This document shows, piece by piece, positions 49,932-60,629 of a DNA stretch of 64,000 nucleotides. A program made the translations under genes and the position numbers. The notes under the pieces are model-generated. The model was not told the origin of the DNA and made no database searches. It saw only the letters and a program-made list of their open reading frames with translations. The DNA comes from UTCHB3 sp964531325 (GTDB taxonomy: Bacteria > Bacteroidota > Ignavibacteria > Ignavibacteriales > Ignavibacteriaceae). The first letter of the stretch is position 1, and the number at the start of each line of letters is the position of its first letter. Location of the stretch: contig CAZHCW010000003.1 in the NCBI GenBank assembly GCA_964531325.1, forward strand, positions 124,001-188,000. Reading direction: 5' to 3'.

Positions 49932-52930
49932 AAACAGTTTCACGATCTACTGTCACCATTTTAATCTTTTTCCTCGTGTCAGTTCTCCTGAATGCACAAA
50001 CCCCACCATATTATCATTACACTTCAAATGAAGGACTGGCCTCCTCAACGGTCTTCAGTATGATGCAGGATAAAGATGGTTACATGTGGTTCGGTACTCT
50101 TCAGGGTTTGAGCAGATTCGACGGAAAACACTTTATCTCTTTCGATAGAAAAGACGGTTTGAATGCAAATTCCATCGTATCTCTTGCACAGGGGCGTGAT
50201 GGGGAAATCTATGCCGCTACTTATGAGAACGGCATTAATGTTATAAAAAACGGGAGGATAGACAACTTCTTGCGATATCCTGCAGGAAAGCAGTTCCCGA
50301 TTACTTATTTAGTAAAGGAACCCTTTTCGAAGGAGTATCAGAAACTTTATGCCTACAAAAACACAGGCTGGATTTATGTGGTGGCTGGTGATTCAAAAGG
50401 TAAAGGAAGTGCATCAACTATAAAGACAAATCCGCCGCAAGTTCAAAGAATAGCTTTTCTGGAAGACGGGGGTGTCCTCGTGGCGGCAAAACAGGGATTA
50501 TTCACTCTAAAAGATGGAATTTTTACAAAAAAAATTGTTGCTGGCTTACCTGACGGACCCTTATTCTCTCTCTTCGCAAAAAAAGACGGCAGTTATTACG
50601 CCGGCGGGAAAGGGAAGATTTACGAGATATCCAACAACTCGGTGATAAATTCTTATGACGCCGGCACGGGACAATTATCTGATGAAGTTGTTGAGATGTT
50701 TTCAGACAGCAGAAACAATCTCTGGTTCTCGGTTCTGAATTCCGGGTTTTTCATGATTAAAAACGGTGAGAAAAAAGTAATCAACATGGGGGAAAAGTTT
50801 AAACTTCAAAATACTCATGTAAATGGATACCTCGAAGACTCACAAGGCAATCTGTGGGTAAGCATATACGGGAAGGGGGTTTTCTGCCTGAATAATCTTT
50901 ATGTCTCGCGCTATAATGAATCTGACGGCTTGAGCAACGATAATATAAATTTTATAACACGGGACAAGACCCTCGGGATGTTTGTTGCAACCTTTGACGG
51001 GTTAAATGTATTCGATGGAGAGAGATTTAAAAGAGTGGAGACCGGCTCAAATGTTACTACAAATGAATTTATTTACAATGTAAAGTTTTACGATAATCAG
51101 GCATTTGTGTGTGGTGTATTTGCATCAAGGGACTTCAAAAATGTTAGTGTTTCAGGAAGAGTGATCAATCTGATAAGTTACACGGCTTTTTGTAAAACTT
51201 CATCGGGGCTATATCTTTTAGCTTACGGGAATAATGTTGTTTTTGTAAAGACGGAATTAAATACAACAGGCAAAGACACAGTCTTCTTTTCTGTGTTCGG
51301 TGATACTGAAAGTGTAAACCGCATCAACGATATTGTGGAGGACCGCCTTGGGAATATTTGGGTTGCCACAGGCGCAGGTTTATGCAAGGTGACTAATTTA
51401 AAGCTACTCAATGGGAAACCAGTCGCAAACAAAATGTTTTTTGAAGGAGACCCGGTTCTGAACAGCCGGATTAACTGGATATGGAATGATGGTCGGGATA
51501 AAATCTGGTTTGCCTCCGATAAGGGGATTGCATACTACGATTTGCAAAGCGGGAAAATGACAAGTTTCAAAAGTCTGAGCGGATTCGATCTCTCCTCCTC
51601 CACTTCCGTGGTTACTGACAAAAAAGGGAGAATCTGGATTGGCAACCTCAGGGGACTGTTTTTGTACGAAAATTCAAAAATAAAAGTGTTTAACCGGTTC
51701 AAGGGATTAGGATCAAATGAGGTTTTTTGTCTATTTTATGATGAAGGCAACAACCGTTTGGATGTCGGAACAAGCGGAGGTGTTTCAGTCATTGATCTTA
51801 ATTACCTCGATGGTTACGCTACCCCAAAGTGTGATGTCGTCTTTACTGAGGTGAGATCGGGAGAGGAAGTTTTTGACGGGAAAAGATCATTCGAACTTGA
51901 CCGCGATTATCACGACTTCTTTATCTCATTTTCAGCATTAAACTATTCCTCCTCCGGTGCCGTTAAATACAGGTACAGGTTGGGAGATGAGTGGATTGAG
52001 ACTGACAACGATTTTATTAATGCGGTTTCATTGTCACACGGGGAATATCAATTGGAGGTTGCAGCAAGAGACATCAATGGAGATTGGGGAAAACCTGCAA
52101 TCCTAAATTTTACAATTCGTCCCGGGTTTTTTGAGTCAATCTGGTTTAAAATAATTTTAGCATTCTTTTTCCTGACAACAGGTCCTCTGATTCTTCGCTG
52201 GCAACTGAATGTCCAAAGAAAAAAGAGTAAAGAACAACTTGAATTGACCGAGAGAATTAATCAGTTAAAACACCAAGCTCTTTCAGCAATGATGAATCCC
52301 CATTTTGTATTCAATTCATTAAATTCTGTTCAATATCTGATAAACAGTAACAAAAATGAAGAGGCGAACGACTACATTGCGATGATGGCAAAATTGATGA
52401 GAATGAACCTCGAAACCGCCGGAAGTGGTTTCATTCTCCTTTCACAGGAAATATCCAGATTAAAACTCTATCTTGACCTTGAAAAACTGCGTCTTGGCGA
52501 CAAATTTGTGTGGGAGATCAACACCGGGAATGATGTTGACCCTGAACGAGTGATGATCCCAAATATGATTATTCAACCTTTTGTTGAAAACTCCCTTTGG
52601 CACGGGATAATTGAATCGGGACGAAGTGGAATATTAAACATCTCTTTTCATTTTGAAGAAATAACTTTAAAAACCGAGTTGGACAGGGCATTGGTTATCA
52701 AAGTAACCGACAATGGAATCGGGATTGAACAAGCTAAAAAGAACAAAAAGGTGGATCATATCTCAAAAGGGATTGAAATCGTTGAAGAGCGATTGAAGCT
52801 TCTGAGTTCCAAGATGGAGATACCACAACCAATCCTGTTTGAAGACCTTTCAAGTCGTGGTCCCGAATCACAGGGTACAGAAATAGTCATTTCGCTGCCA
52901 CCGTCGCTTTACAAGATCAACAATACCTGA
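49928..52930 (+). CDS. LytS-type sensor histidine kinase with two-component-regulator propeller
   Basis: 1000 aa, TTG start overlapping the regulator stop (TTGA). It has a signal peptide (to about residue 25). A periplasmic Reg_prop propeller of about 14 blades spans 30-640, with YTSNEGLASSTVFSMMQDKDGYMWFG-type blade ends (GYMWFGT, GNIWVAT, GRIWIGN). A Y_Y_Y domain lies at about 650-730. One membrane helix (about 738-755) and a coiled segment follow. The LytS/YpdA-type kinase core has MNPHFVFNSLNSVQYL with the phospho-accepting His and an N-box in IIQPFVENSLWHGIIE. This domain order is typical of sugar- or peptide-responsive systems in Bacteroidetes; the ligand is unknown here. Nearby secreted protein genes may be targets. 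Confidence 0.94.
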   Translation: MKTVSRSTVTILIFFLVSVLLNAQTPPYYHYTSNEGLASSTVFSMMQDKDGYMWFGTLQGLSRFDGKHFISFDRKDGLNANSIVSLAQGRDGEIYAATYENGINVIKNGRIDNFLRYPAGKQFPITYLVKEPFSKEYQKLYAYKNTGWIYVVAGDSKGKGSASTIKTNPPQVQRIAFLEDGGVLVAAKQGLFTLKDGIFTKKIVAGLPDGPLFSLFAKKDGSYYAGGKGKIYEISNNSVINSYDAGTGQLSDEVVEMFSDSRNNLWFSVLNSGFFMIKNGEKKVINMGEKFKLQNTHVNGYLEDSQGNLWVSIYGKGVFCLNNLYVSRYNESDGLSNDNINFITRDKTLGMFVATFDGLNVFDGERFKRVETGSNVTTNEFIYNVKFYDNQAFVCGVFASRDFKNVSVSGRVINLISYTAFCKTSSGLYLLAYGNNVVFVKTELNTTGKDTVFFSVFGDTESVNRINDIVEDRLGNIWVATGAGLCKVTNLKLLNGKPVANKMFFEGDPVLNSRINWIWNDGRDKIWFASDKGIAYYDLQSGKMTSFKSLSGFDLSSSTSVVTDKKGRIWIGNLRGLFLYENSKIKVFNRFKGLGSNEVFCLFYDEGNNRLDVGTSGGVSVIDLNYLDGYATPKCDVVFTEVRSGEEVFDGKRSFELDRDYHDFFISFSALNYSSSGAVKYRYRLGDEWIETDNDFINAVSLSHGEYQLEVAARDINGDWGKPAILNFTIRPGFFESIWFKIILAFFFLTTGPLILRWQLNVQRKKSKEQLELTERINQLKHQALSAMMNPHFVFNSLNSVQYLINSNKNEEANDYIAMMAKLMRMNLETAGSGFILLSQEISRLKLYLDLEKLRLGDKFVWEINTGNDVDPERVMIPNMIIQPFVENSLWHGIIESGRSGILNISFHFEEITLKTELDRALVIKVTDNGIGIEQAKKNKKVDHISKGIEIVEERLKLLSSKMEIPQPILFEDLSSRGPESQGTEIVISLPPSLYKINNT

Positions 52931-53062
52931 ACCTAAATCTGAAAACCACTACCGTTTAATCTAAAATACACTCCGTTAGTTAAACAATACCAACCATTGG
53001 CTACTCCTCTCTTTTAATTTTGACAAACCCTTTGCAGTTTGCACCAAAACAAGGAGTATTTT

Positions 53063-56000
53063 ATGAATATCTTTAAGAAGTTTGTCAACTATTTTATGCG
53101 CTCTTCCGGGCAGAAGAGCGGATTAAAGTCGTCTTCTCCTGTTGTGATTATCAGGCGGGAGAGGGAACAAAACACCTTGTCGAGAGGCGACAATGGTGAG
53201 GAAAAAAGGTCGAACCTGACACCAAAGCTGGTGCTTATTCTACTTTTATGTGTTCTCAGCCCAATCACCGGGTTCGCTCAATGGCAGCAAACCAACCTCT
53301 CCGGAGCCATCAACGGACTTTTCTACGACGGAACAAACCTGTTTGCAGCTACAAACGCCGGAGTACTCAGGAGCACCGACGACGGAGTAAACTGGAACGG
53401 TGAGAATGCAGGTTTAACGACTCTCACTGCCCGAAATTTCACCACAAGCGGCACTGATATTTTTGTTGTTACTTTGTCGGGTGGTATCTACAGATCGGCA
53501 AACGGGCCTTCTTGGAGCTGGAGCCTTCTGCAATCAGGAAGCTTCCATTGTCTCCTTACCTCCGGTTCAACAATTCTTGCCGGGTCCATTGGTGGTGGTA
53601 TCTACATCTCCAACAACAATGGAAACACCTGGGCACAATCGAACACCGGACTGGGAAATCTGAATGTTTGGGCACTTTACGGGACCGGATCGGCGATTTA
53701 TGCGGGCACGACCGGAGGAGTCTTCAAGTCAACCGATAATGGTGCCACATGGTCTGCCGCCAACTCGGGGATTTTATCTCTCGATATTCGCGGGTTCATC
53801 TCAGTCGGCTCGACACTTTTTGCCGGAAGTATTGGAGGAGGGATTTACATATCCACTGATGCCGGCGCAACCTGGGCTTTCGTCGCCGGAGGGTCTGTTG
53901 ATGCTTTCGCCCTGACCTGTGGAACGGATATCTACGCAGGGGCGACCAACAACGGGGGAATAAGCAAATCTACAGACAATGGACTCACCTGGGTGGGTGA
54001 CAATTCAGGTCTTATAAACACTTCTGTCACAGCATTCGCCTCAACTCCAACGCATGTTTTTGCAGGCACTTTTGGAGGGGTCTATAAGAAAACACTTTCA
54101 TGTCCCGTTAGTAATTGCACAACCTGGGATTTATTCAATTCAGGAGCGGTTACAACAACAGCTGCCAACATGAATGCCACACCAGAGGCAATTGGTCCCG
54201 GCACCTCAGCTCCCTTTATGTCTGTTTTTACCCCCTATGTTTCAACAGGTCAACGACTTTGGGTCGGTAATACAGGCTGGGTTGCAGGAGCCCGTGATCC
54301 TAACAGGTACATCGAGTTTAATGTACAGGCTACAGCCGGCAATCAGCTTGTTGTTAACAGTGTCAGTTTCAACTACGGCGACAATACTCTGACAACAGAT
54401 TTAAACATCATTAAATCGCAGGTGTATTTCTCATTGGACAACTGGTCCACAAGTACTCAGTTGGGAGGTACTCTCTCATACCTGAATACCGCCATGCAGT
54501 CATTCTCCATTACAATAAGCGGAGGAATTACTGTCCCGGTGGGGCAGACTTTCTCATTAAGAATTTTTCCTTATTCCCCTAACGGTAGCAACCCGATGAG
54601 TCCCTCGTTTGCAATTCACAATAATGTGCAAATTTGCGGGGAATCCACTCCATACATTCCACCGACAGGCACCTGTGCCACATGGAATTTAATAAGTTCG
54701 GAAGCTGTATCCTCAATATCGGGAAACATAACCGCCACTCCCGAGGTTTTGGGTCTCGGCACATCTGCTCCTTTCATGTCGGTCTTTCTCCCTTATACAA
54801 TCAATGGACAAAGATTATGGCTCGGAAATGCAGGCTGGCCCGCAAGTAACCGTGACCATAACAGGTACATAGAGTTTACGGTTTCTCCCACTCCCGGAAA
54901 CAACCTGACAGTAAATACTGTCTCGTTTCAGTATTCTGACAATCCCCTGACCACAAACATGAATATCCTTCAGGGTGAGGTCTATTATACAACCAACAAC
55001 TGGTCGAACACTTTCCAACTGGGTTCCACTTTTACTTATCTGAATACTGCCACACAGACATTCAACCAGACAATTCCAGGCGGAGCTCTTGTTCCAAACG
55101 GACAGACTTTCAAATTGAGGATTTACCCATGGTCTGCGGTTGGCAGTAATCCAATGACCCCATCTTTTGCAACTCATAAAAATGTTACAATATGTGGTTC
55201 AACAACTACCGCCCCCCCAAACACCGCCTCCATCTGTGGAACAAAGTTTAATGATCTAAATGGTAACGGCTTGATGGATCTGAATGAACCGGGTCTTCCG
55301 GGGTGGCAGATTGGACTTGGAATTGTTACAGTTCCTTATGCTATAACAGATGCAAACGGCGATTATTGTTTTACAGGTCTCCCGGCTGGAAATTACACAG
55401 TATCCGAGGTTCAACAGCCGGGATGGGTTCAAACATATCCGGCGGCTCCCGGAACTCATTCTGTAACCCTTGCAGCAGGACAGCAACTTGAAAATGTAAA
55501 CTTTGGGAATATGCGTGCAGTTCTTAACTGTGATTCACTTTCTGCTACTGCAACAAGAACCAATCCCGATGATTGTAACTGGATGTTGAGCCTCAATCAA
55601 CCCGCCAATCTGCCGGGTATTGCTTCGGTTCAGGTTGTATGTCTTCTTCCAAACCAGTTTACAACGGGAACAGGATTGGGCACCAACTATCAAAGCTGGT
55701 TCACTTCAGGAAATAACATATTCACACCTCCAACTGGTTTTGTGCCGGGTGGTAATCTGAATAATTTCTTTAATATGTCACTTCTTTATGTAACCACTCC
55801 TCAGCTGGTTGTGGTAAATTGGATCGATACATTGGGGAATATTGTTTGTTCAGATACAGTTGAACTCGATTGTCATATTGCCTGTACAACAATAATTGAA
55901 GATACAGTCACCTGTAACGATGGAAATCCAATTCTTAAATTCAGATTCAGAAATGATGCTGATTTTAACATGTCGAACATTCAATACACTGTGGTTTCTC

Positions 56001-57208
56001 CATCAGGGGTTACAGTAAATCCATCAAATGTCACCTTGACAACTCCGGTTAACCCGGGTCAAATCTCGGGCCTTCAAAGTGTTCTGATTTCGGGTGCTTC
56101 GGTTGGAGATACAGTACATCTATCAGTTAAATATACAAGTTCTGACGGTTGTTGCTGGTGTTATGGAAAAATAACAGTGATAATTCCTGATTGTTACACT
56201 TTCTGCGATTCACTCGGTGTTAGCGCAGTAGGAAATCCAAAAAACTGTTCTTACGACATCTCACTCTTTAATAACAGTACGATGGTCTTCTCAAGTGTGC
56301 AGTTTGAATTGATTTCAGGCGGAGTTTTCACTAACTTCACTGCAGCAAACACAGGCTGGGGCTTCGCAAATGTATGGCCTAACAACAGCATTACTCTTGT
56401 TAGAATGCCGGTTTCAACCGGAATTGGAACCGGGACATACAACAGTATTTTGAACATGAGTATATCACAATATACAAATCCAATCCAGACAATTGTTGTA
56501 AGATGGATCAAAAACGGTGTTGTGATGTGTACTGATACTCTTCAGTTCACATGTATCCCAACTGTTCCACCGGAAAATGACTGTTCACAGTTGATCGATC
56601 AGACGCTTACTTGTAGGGCTGATGGCTCATTTATGTTCAAGTTCCGCATTCAGAACAATTCGAGTATCATCTCCACCGGATATGGAATTAATCCAACAAC
56701 CCCGGGAGTCACCTTCTCGAAAACGCTTGTAAACAGTGTTTCCATTCTACCGGGTCAGGTTTCACCATTCGACAGTTTGATTGTGACGGGAATTGCTCCA
56801 AACACATTACTCTGCTTCCAATCGGCGATCTTTACAACTGTAGTACCGGGCGACACGGTTTATAACTTCTGCTGCCACAGTGATACATTGTGTATTACTA
56901 CACCTGACTGTGGTTTATCGGATATCAAAGACACTGAAATCCCAAAGGAATTTGAACTGTTGCAGAATTATCCTAATCCGTTTAATCCTTCAACCACGAT
57001 CAGTTACAGCCTACCCAAAGCGGGTAGTGTAAAACTGACTGTATATGATCCTCTCGGAAGGGAAGTTGCGGTTCTTGTTGATGAATATAAAAATGTCGGC
57101 AGGTACACAGTTGTATTTGATGCAACAATGCTCAATTCAGGAATTTATTTCTACAGAATCGTCTCGGGCGAGTACAATCAAACCCGGAAGCTCATTCTGC
57201 TGAAGTAA
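53063..57208 (+). CDS. large secreted multidomain propeller/SdrD-like protein with T9SS sorting domain
   Basis: About 1381 aa from the ATG at 53063 with AAGGAG at -9 (a TTG 24 nt earlier is rejected). An unusually long basic N-terminal region of about 46 residues precedes the hydrophobic signal core LVLILLLCVLSPITGFAQ. Residues about 70-350 contain BNR-like blades ending in STDDGVNW and STDNGATW. A tandem duplicate of about 180 residues follows, each copy with TSAPFMSV and NRYIEF. An SdrD B-like domain comes next (CGTKFNDLNGNGLMDLNEPG), then two pairs of Cys-rich beta domains, then the T9SS domain with LLQNYPNPFNPSTT. It is probably a surface adhesin or structural protein. It lies just after the LytTR/LytS pair. 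Confidence 0.9.
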   Translation: MNIFKKFVNYFMRSSGQKSGLKSSSPVVIIRREREQNTLSRGDNGEEKRSNLTPKLVLILLLCVLSPITGFAQWQQTNLSGAINGLFYDGTNLFAATNAGVLRSTDDGVNWNGENAGLTTLTARNFTTSGTDIFVVTLSGGIYRSANGPSWSWSLLQSGSFHCLLTSGSTILAGSIGGGIYISNNNGNTWAQSNTGLGNLNVWALYGTGSAIYAGTTGGVFKSTDNGATWSAANSGILSLDIRGFISVGSTLFAGSIGGGIYISTDAGATWAFVAGGSVDAFALTCGTDIYAGATNNGGISKSTDNGLTWVGDNSGLINTSVTAFASTPTHVFAGTFGGVYKKTLSCPVSNCTTWDLFNSGAVTTTAANMNATPEAIGPGTSAPFMSVFTPYVSTGQRLWVGNTGWVAGARDPNRYIEFNVQATAGNQLVVNSVSFNYGDNTLTTDLNIIKSQVYFSLDNWSTSTQLGGTLSYLNTAMQSFSITISGGITVPVGQTFSLRIFPYSPNGSNPMSPSFAIHNNVQICGESTPYIPPTGTCATWNLISSEAVSSISGNITATPEVLGLGTSAPFMSVFLPYTINGQRLWLGNAGWPASNRDHNRYIEFTVSPTPGNNLTVNTVSFQYSDNPLTTNMNILQGEVYYTTNNWSNTFQLGSTFTYLNTATQTFNQTIPGGALVPNGQTFKLRIYPWSAVGSNPMTPSFATHKNVTICGSTTTAPPNTASICGTKFNDLNGNGLMDLNEPGLPGWQIGLGIVTVPYAITDANGDYCFTGLPAGNYTVSEVQQPGWVQTYPAAPGTHSVTLAAGQQLENVNFGNMRAVLNCDSLSATATRTNPDDCNWMLSLNQPANLPGIASVQVVCLLPNQFTTGTGLGTNYQSWFTSGNNIFTPPTGFVPGGNLNNFFNMSLLYVTTPQLVVVNWIDTLGNIVCSDTVELDCHIACTTIIEDTVTCNDGNPILKFRFRNDADFNMSNIQYTVVSPSGVTVNPSNVTLTTPVNPGQISGLQSVLISGASVGDTVHLSVKYTSSDGCCWCYGKITVIIPDCYTFCDSLGVSAVGNPKNCSYDISLFNNSTMVFSSVQFELISGGVFTNFTAANTGWGFANVWPNNSITLVRMPVSTGIGTGTYNSILNMSISQYTNPIQTIVVRWIKNGVVMCTDTLQFTCIPTVPPENDCSQLIDQTLTCRADGSFMFKFRIQNNSSIISTGYGINPTTPGVTFSKTLVNSVSILPGQVSPFDSLIVTGIAPNTLLCFQSAIFTTVVPGDTVYNFCCHSDTLCITTPDCGLSDIKDTEIPKEFELLQNYPNPFNPSTTISYSLPKAGSVKLTVYDPLGREVAVLVDEYKNVGRYTVVFDATMLNSGIYFYRIVSGEYNQTRKLILLK

Positions 57209-57243
57209 ACGATTTAATACAAAACAGTTTAATCGAAATGATG

Positions 57244-57283
57244 AAAAGAAGAAGTTCCGGAAGGGGCTTCTTCTTTTTCGTTT
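57244..57283 (+). terminator. terminator of the large T9SS protein gene
   Basis: Stem AAAAGAAGAAG (57244-57254) / CTTCTTCTTTT (57267-57277) ending in TTTTTCGTTTT, about 36 nt after the stop. Confidence 0.8.
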
Positions 57284-57385
57284 TAAAGTATATTTTGCAC
57301 TATAAAAAATGATCTTTTTATCAGTTTTATTAATCGATTTTAGCGATTTGTCGCTCATGTGAAACCAAACGCAAAAGGTAACCTT

Positions 57386-59395
57386 ATGTCAAGAAGTTTT
57401 CTCTCCATTGTTCTGTTTTTCGCCCTCTCTTTCACCGTGGTTTTTGCTCAAGAAGGTGTTGAATTCCTCAGCCCCACTCCTACAGGAAGTGTAATGGTTG
57501 AGATTTCTATTGTTGATAAAAATATCGCCTGGGCAGCAGGAACCCTTGGAACAGTTTTAAAAACCACTGATACGGGTAAAACATGGATGACCCTAAAGAC
57601 GGGTGAAGATATCTGGTACACATCGCTGCATGCAATAAGTGCAGAAAAGACATTCCTTACATCGTGGAATCAGAATCTTCAATCGACAACAGACGGAGGG
57701 AAAACATGGAAATCGCAACAGATCGGCAAGCTTGTCTATTTGAAAAAAGTACAGTTCACAGATGATAAAAACGGCTTTATTCTCGGAAGCAAAGAAATCT
57801 CGGAAAACGAACTTGAACCCGTCATACAGCTCTGGGCTACAACCGATGGCGGTGAAACATGGAAAGAAAGGAATTCGGGGCTAAAGATTGACCCCTCCGA
57901 CTTCCGCTTCTTTACTCCAAAAATTGGAATTGCTACTGTAAAAGTGAATGATGGAAGTAACTACGATAACATTTACAGAACCACAGACGGCGGAGTGACC
58001 TGGAACATAGTGAAAACACCGCCGAATATCTCAATTTCCATGATATCATGTCCTGATTCAAAGACAGGATTTGCTGTGGGCGATGCACCGGTTAATAAAG
58101 ATGACAAAACCACTTCAAAAATTATTGTGCTTAAAACCGCGGATGCAGGTGCTTCCTGGGCTTTAGTCGATATACCCGTGCAACCCACTTCCAATGAAGG
58201 GAAAGAACAACACTACATCTGGTTCATGAACGATAAGACGGGTTGGGTAATCAAATCGAACCCATACACCGAAGCTTCAAGAAGCGACCTCCTCAGAACC
58301 GATGATGGTGGAAAAACCTGGAAGAGAACATGGTCATCCGACGAAACGGGTATCAGCAGAATAGGATTCTTCGACAAAAATAACGGTATTGTGCTCCCCG
58401 GGCTGTGGTTCCTTACACCAAAAATTTACAGAACAACCGACGGTGGCAATTCTTTCACCCAACTGGCAGAGGGGCTCGATCTGAATTTTACTGTCATGTC
58501 TTTTCCCGATGCAAAAACCGGTTTTGCTGCTAATAACAAGGGTGTAATAAAAACCGTTGACGGTGGCTCCACATGGAAACAATCTTTGGAAGCAACATTC
58601 AGTTATATCGATCAGATTACCTTTTTTAACAAAAACGAAGGGCTCGCCATTTTCAGAGATGAATCAGGCGGAGGCACCATCTATAAAACTGTTGACGGAG
58701 GAGAAAAATGGACTTCTTCTCCCTTAAAATTTGATGGATATGCTCAGAAAATTGTTTGTACAGACCTAAACACCGTGTACGCAACTATCATCGAACTTGA
58801 TAACAAATATGTGGTAAAATCGGAAGATGGTGGCAAAACCTGGAAGAGTTTAGTATCCTTTTTAGTAAAAGAGATAGATCTTTATGATTTACACTTTATA
58901 GATAATAAAAACGGCTGGGTGCTTGGCACAATGGTTCTTCCCGGTGCTCCACCTGAAGCTTATCCAACAGTTTTTATAAAAAGGACGACAGACGGTGGTG
59001 ATTCCTGGGAGGAAAACATCCGATATGGAGAATCGATGCCCTCTAACCTCACATTCACCGATCACTTACACGGATGGTATGTCTCAAATACTGATGATAC
59101 TACAAGGGTGATGTCGAGAACGATGGATGGTGGTAAAACCTGGGAGAAGCTCCCCTTCCTGCCTCCGTATGAATTGATAGAATTTCTTGGATTTTCAGAT
59201 CCACAAAACGGATGGATGGTTCGGGTTTACGGCGCTCCACTTTCCCCCGGATTTGTTTACAGAACCAAAGACGGCGGCAAAACATGGGACCTGACTTACA
59301 CCATGAACTACCTGAACAAACTTGTCTTCCCTGACAAAAAAACAATTTTCGGCGGCGGATGGATGAGTCTTGTGAAATTTCTTCTTGAGGAATGA
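57386..59395 (+). CDS. secreted BNR/Ycf48-like propeller protein without sorting domain
   Basis: About 669 aa from the ATG at 57386 (AAAGG upstream; a GTG at 57359 is rejected because the signal peptide starts after the ATG). Signal peptide 1-22 ending VVFAQ. About a dozen blades follow with ends such as TDGGKTW, TDGGETW, TDGGVTW, DGGKTWKR and KDGGKTW. Unlike the propeller genes at 2640, 39534 and 53063, it lacks the NPFNPST sorting domain and ends in SLVKFLLEE. It is therefore probably periplasmic, or exported by another route. Function unknown. Confidence 0.87.
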   Translation: MSRSFLSIVLFFALSFTVVFAQEGVEFLSPTPTGSVMVEISIVDKNIAWAAGTLGTVLKTTDTGKTWMTLKTGEDIWYTSLHAISAEKTFLTSWNQNLQSTTDGGKTWKSQQIGKLVYLKKVQFTDDKNGFILGSKEISENELEPVIQLWATTDGGETWKERNSGLKIDPSDFRFFTPKIGIATVKVNDGSNYDNIYRTTDGGVTWNIVKTPPNISISMISCPDSKTGFAVGDAPVNKDDKTTSKIIVLKTADAGASWALVDIPVQPTSNEGKEQHYIWFMNDKTGWVIKSNPYTEASRSDLLRTDDGGKTWKRTWSSDETGISRIGFFDKNNGIVLPGLWFLTPKIYRTTDGGNSFTQLAEGLDLNFTVMSFPDAKTGFAANNKGVIKTVDGGSTWKQSLEATFSYIDQITFFNKNEGLAIFRDESGGGTIYKTVDGGEKWTSSPLKFDGYAQKIVCTDLNTVYATIIELDNKYVVKSEDGGKTWKSLVSFLVKEIDLYDLHFIDNKNGWVLGTMVLPGAPPEAYPTVFIKRTTDGGDSWEENIRYGESMPSNLTFTDHLHGWYVSNTDDTTRVMSRTMDGGKTWEKLPFLPPYELIEFLGFSDPQNGWMVRVYGAPLSPGFVYRTKDGGKTWDLTYTMNYLNKLVFPDKKTIFGGGWMSLVKFLLEE

Positions 59396-59410
59396 GAGTT
59401 ATTGGATTAG

Positions 59411-59451
59411 AAAATCCCCGGGAGTAACCAACAGATCAGAACTCCCGGGGA
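59411..59451 (-). terminator. terminator between the propeller gene and metK
   Basis: 11-bp stem (59415-59425 / 59441-59451, core CCCCGGGAGT) between convergent genes. On the minus strand the stem is followed by TTTTCTAA, so it mainly serves metK; it may also slow plus-strand transcription. Confidence 0.75.
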
Positions 59452-59465
59452 AGATAATTTGATTT

Positions 59466-60629
59466 CTACAGTTTTAGTAAATCCCGCAATTCATCAATTT
59501 TATCGGTTTTTTCCCAGGTGAAATCGACATCGGTTCTGCCAAAATGTCCATAGGAAGCGGTTTTTGAATATATGGGTCTTTTTAGTTGAAGTGTATCGAT
59601 TATTCCTTTGGGACTGAAATCGAACACTTTTTTCACGACCCCGGAGATTTTGCTGTCATCGTATTTGCCCGTTCCATGTGTATCAACCAACAGAGAAATC
59701 GGCTCGGTAACTCCAATTGCATACGAAACCTGAATGGTGCATCTCTCGGCCAAACCGGCAGCTACAACATTTTTAGCAGCGTAACGGGTTATATAGGCAG
59801 CCGAACGGTCCACTTTTGTGTAATCTTTCCCTGAAAATGCACCACCACCATGAGGAGCTGCACCTCCATAGGTGTCCACTATTATTTTACGACCGGTTAA
59901 ACCAACATCGGTTATTGGACCTCCATCGGTAAAATCTCCGGTGGGATTAACATGAAGTGTGTAATCCTGTTTCAGAAGATTTTGAGGTATTATATCCCCA
60001 TTCTCGATGACATGTTTTTTGATAAAATCCTTGATTTGTGATTGGTGAATCGTTTTTGCATGTTGTGTTGAAACCACAATGGTATCAATATAAGCAGGTT
60101 TGTCATCAACATATTTCACAGTGACTTGTGATTTTGCATCAGGACGAAGCCAATCGACAACATTCTCATGCCTCAATCGGGCAAGTTCTTTTAATATTCT
60201 GTGTGACAATGCCAATGTAATTGGCAAATATTCCTCAGTTTCGTTGGTTGCATACCCAAACATCATACCCTGGTCACCGGCACCAACCTTATCATTCCCG
60301 CGGTCCACACCCTGAGAAATCTCGGAAGCCTGCTTTGTTATGTTGATAAGGACAGTGCAGGACTCGGGGTCAATTCCGGGAAAATCTTTTGAGTAACCGA
60401 TTTTCTTTAGAGTTGTTCTCACAATTTCCTCGTAATTTGGCTTGTGTTTGGAAGATATCTCACCCGCCAAAATCACCAGATTTTTACCAACAAGTGTTTC
60501 GCACGCAACCCGGGAATTGGGGTCATGTGTAAGGCAGGCATCTAAAACAGCATCAGAAATTTGGTCTGCAACTTTATCAGGATGACCTTCGGAGACGGAT
60601 TCAGAGGTGAAAAAATATTCTTTGGACAT
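59466..60629 (-). CDS. metK: S-adenosylmethionine synthetase
   Basis: 387 aa from the ATG at 60629, chosen because AAGGA sits 6 nt away; the ATG at 60635 is too close to it. Motifs: SESVSEGHPDKVADQISDAV, GAGDQGMMFGYATNETEEYLP, GDFTDGGPITDVGLTGRKII, and GGGAFSGKDYTKVDRSAAY. It makes SAM from methionine and ATP. The leader upstream (60630-61002) contains mutually exclusive hairpins. The adjacent DUF6150 gene ends 370 bp away and probably has its own unit. Confidence 0.97.
   Translation of the reverse strand: MSKEYFFTSESVSEGHPDKVADQISDAVLDACLTHDPNSRVACETLVGKNLVILAGEISSKHKPNYEEIVRTTLKKIGYSKDFPGIDPESCTVLINITKQASEISQGVDRGNDKVGAGDQGMMFGYATNETEEYLPITLALSHRILKELARLRHENVVDWLRPDAKSQVTVKYVDDKPAYIDTIVVSTQHAKTIHQSQIKDFIKKHVIENGDIIPQNLLKQDYTLHVNPTGDFTDGGPITDVGLTGRKIIVDTYGGAAPHGGGAFSGKDYTKVDRSAAYITRYAAKNVVAAGLAERCTIQVSYAIGVTEPISLLVDTHGTGKYDDSKISGVVKKVFDFSPKGIIDTLQLKRPIYSKTASYGHFGRTDVDFTWEKTDKIDELRDLLKL

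Noticed and set aside
53018..53037. TTGACAAACCCTTTGCAG as a sigma-54 promoter
   Set aside because: The invariant GG is replaced by GA, and the string could equally be a -35 box; too weak to call.
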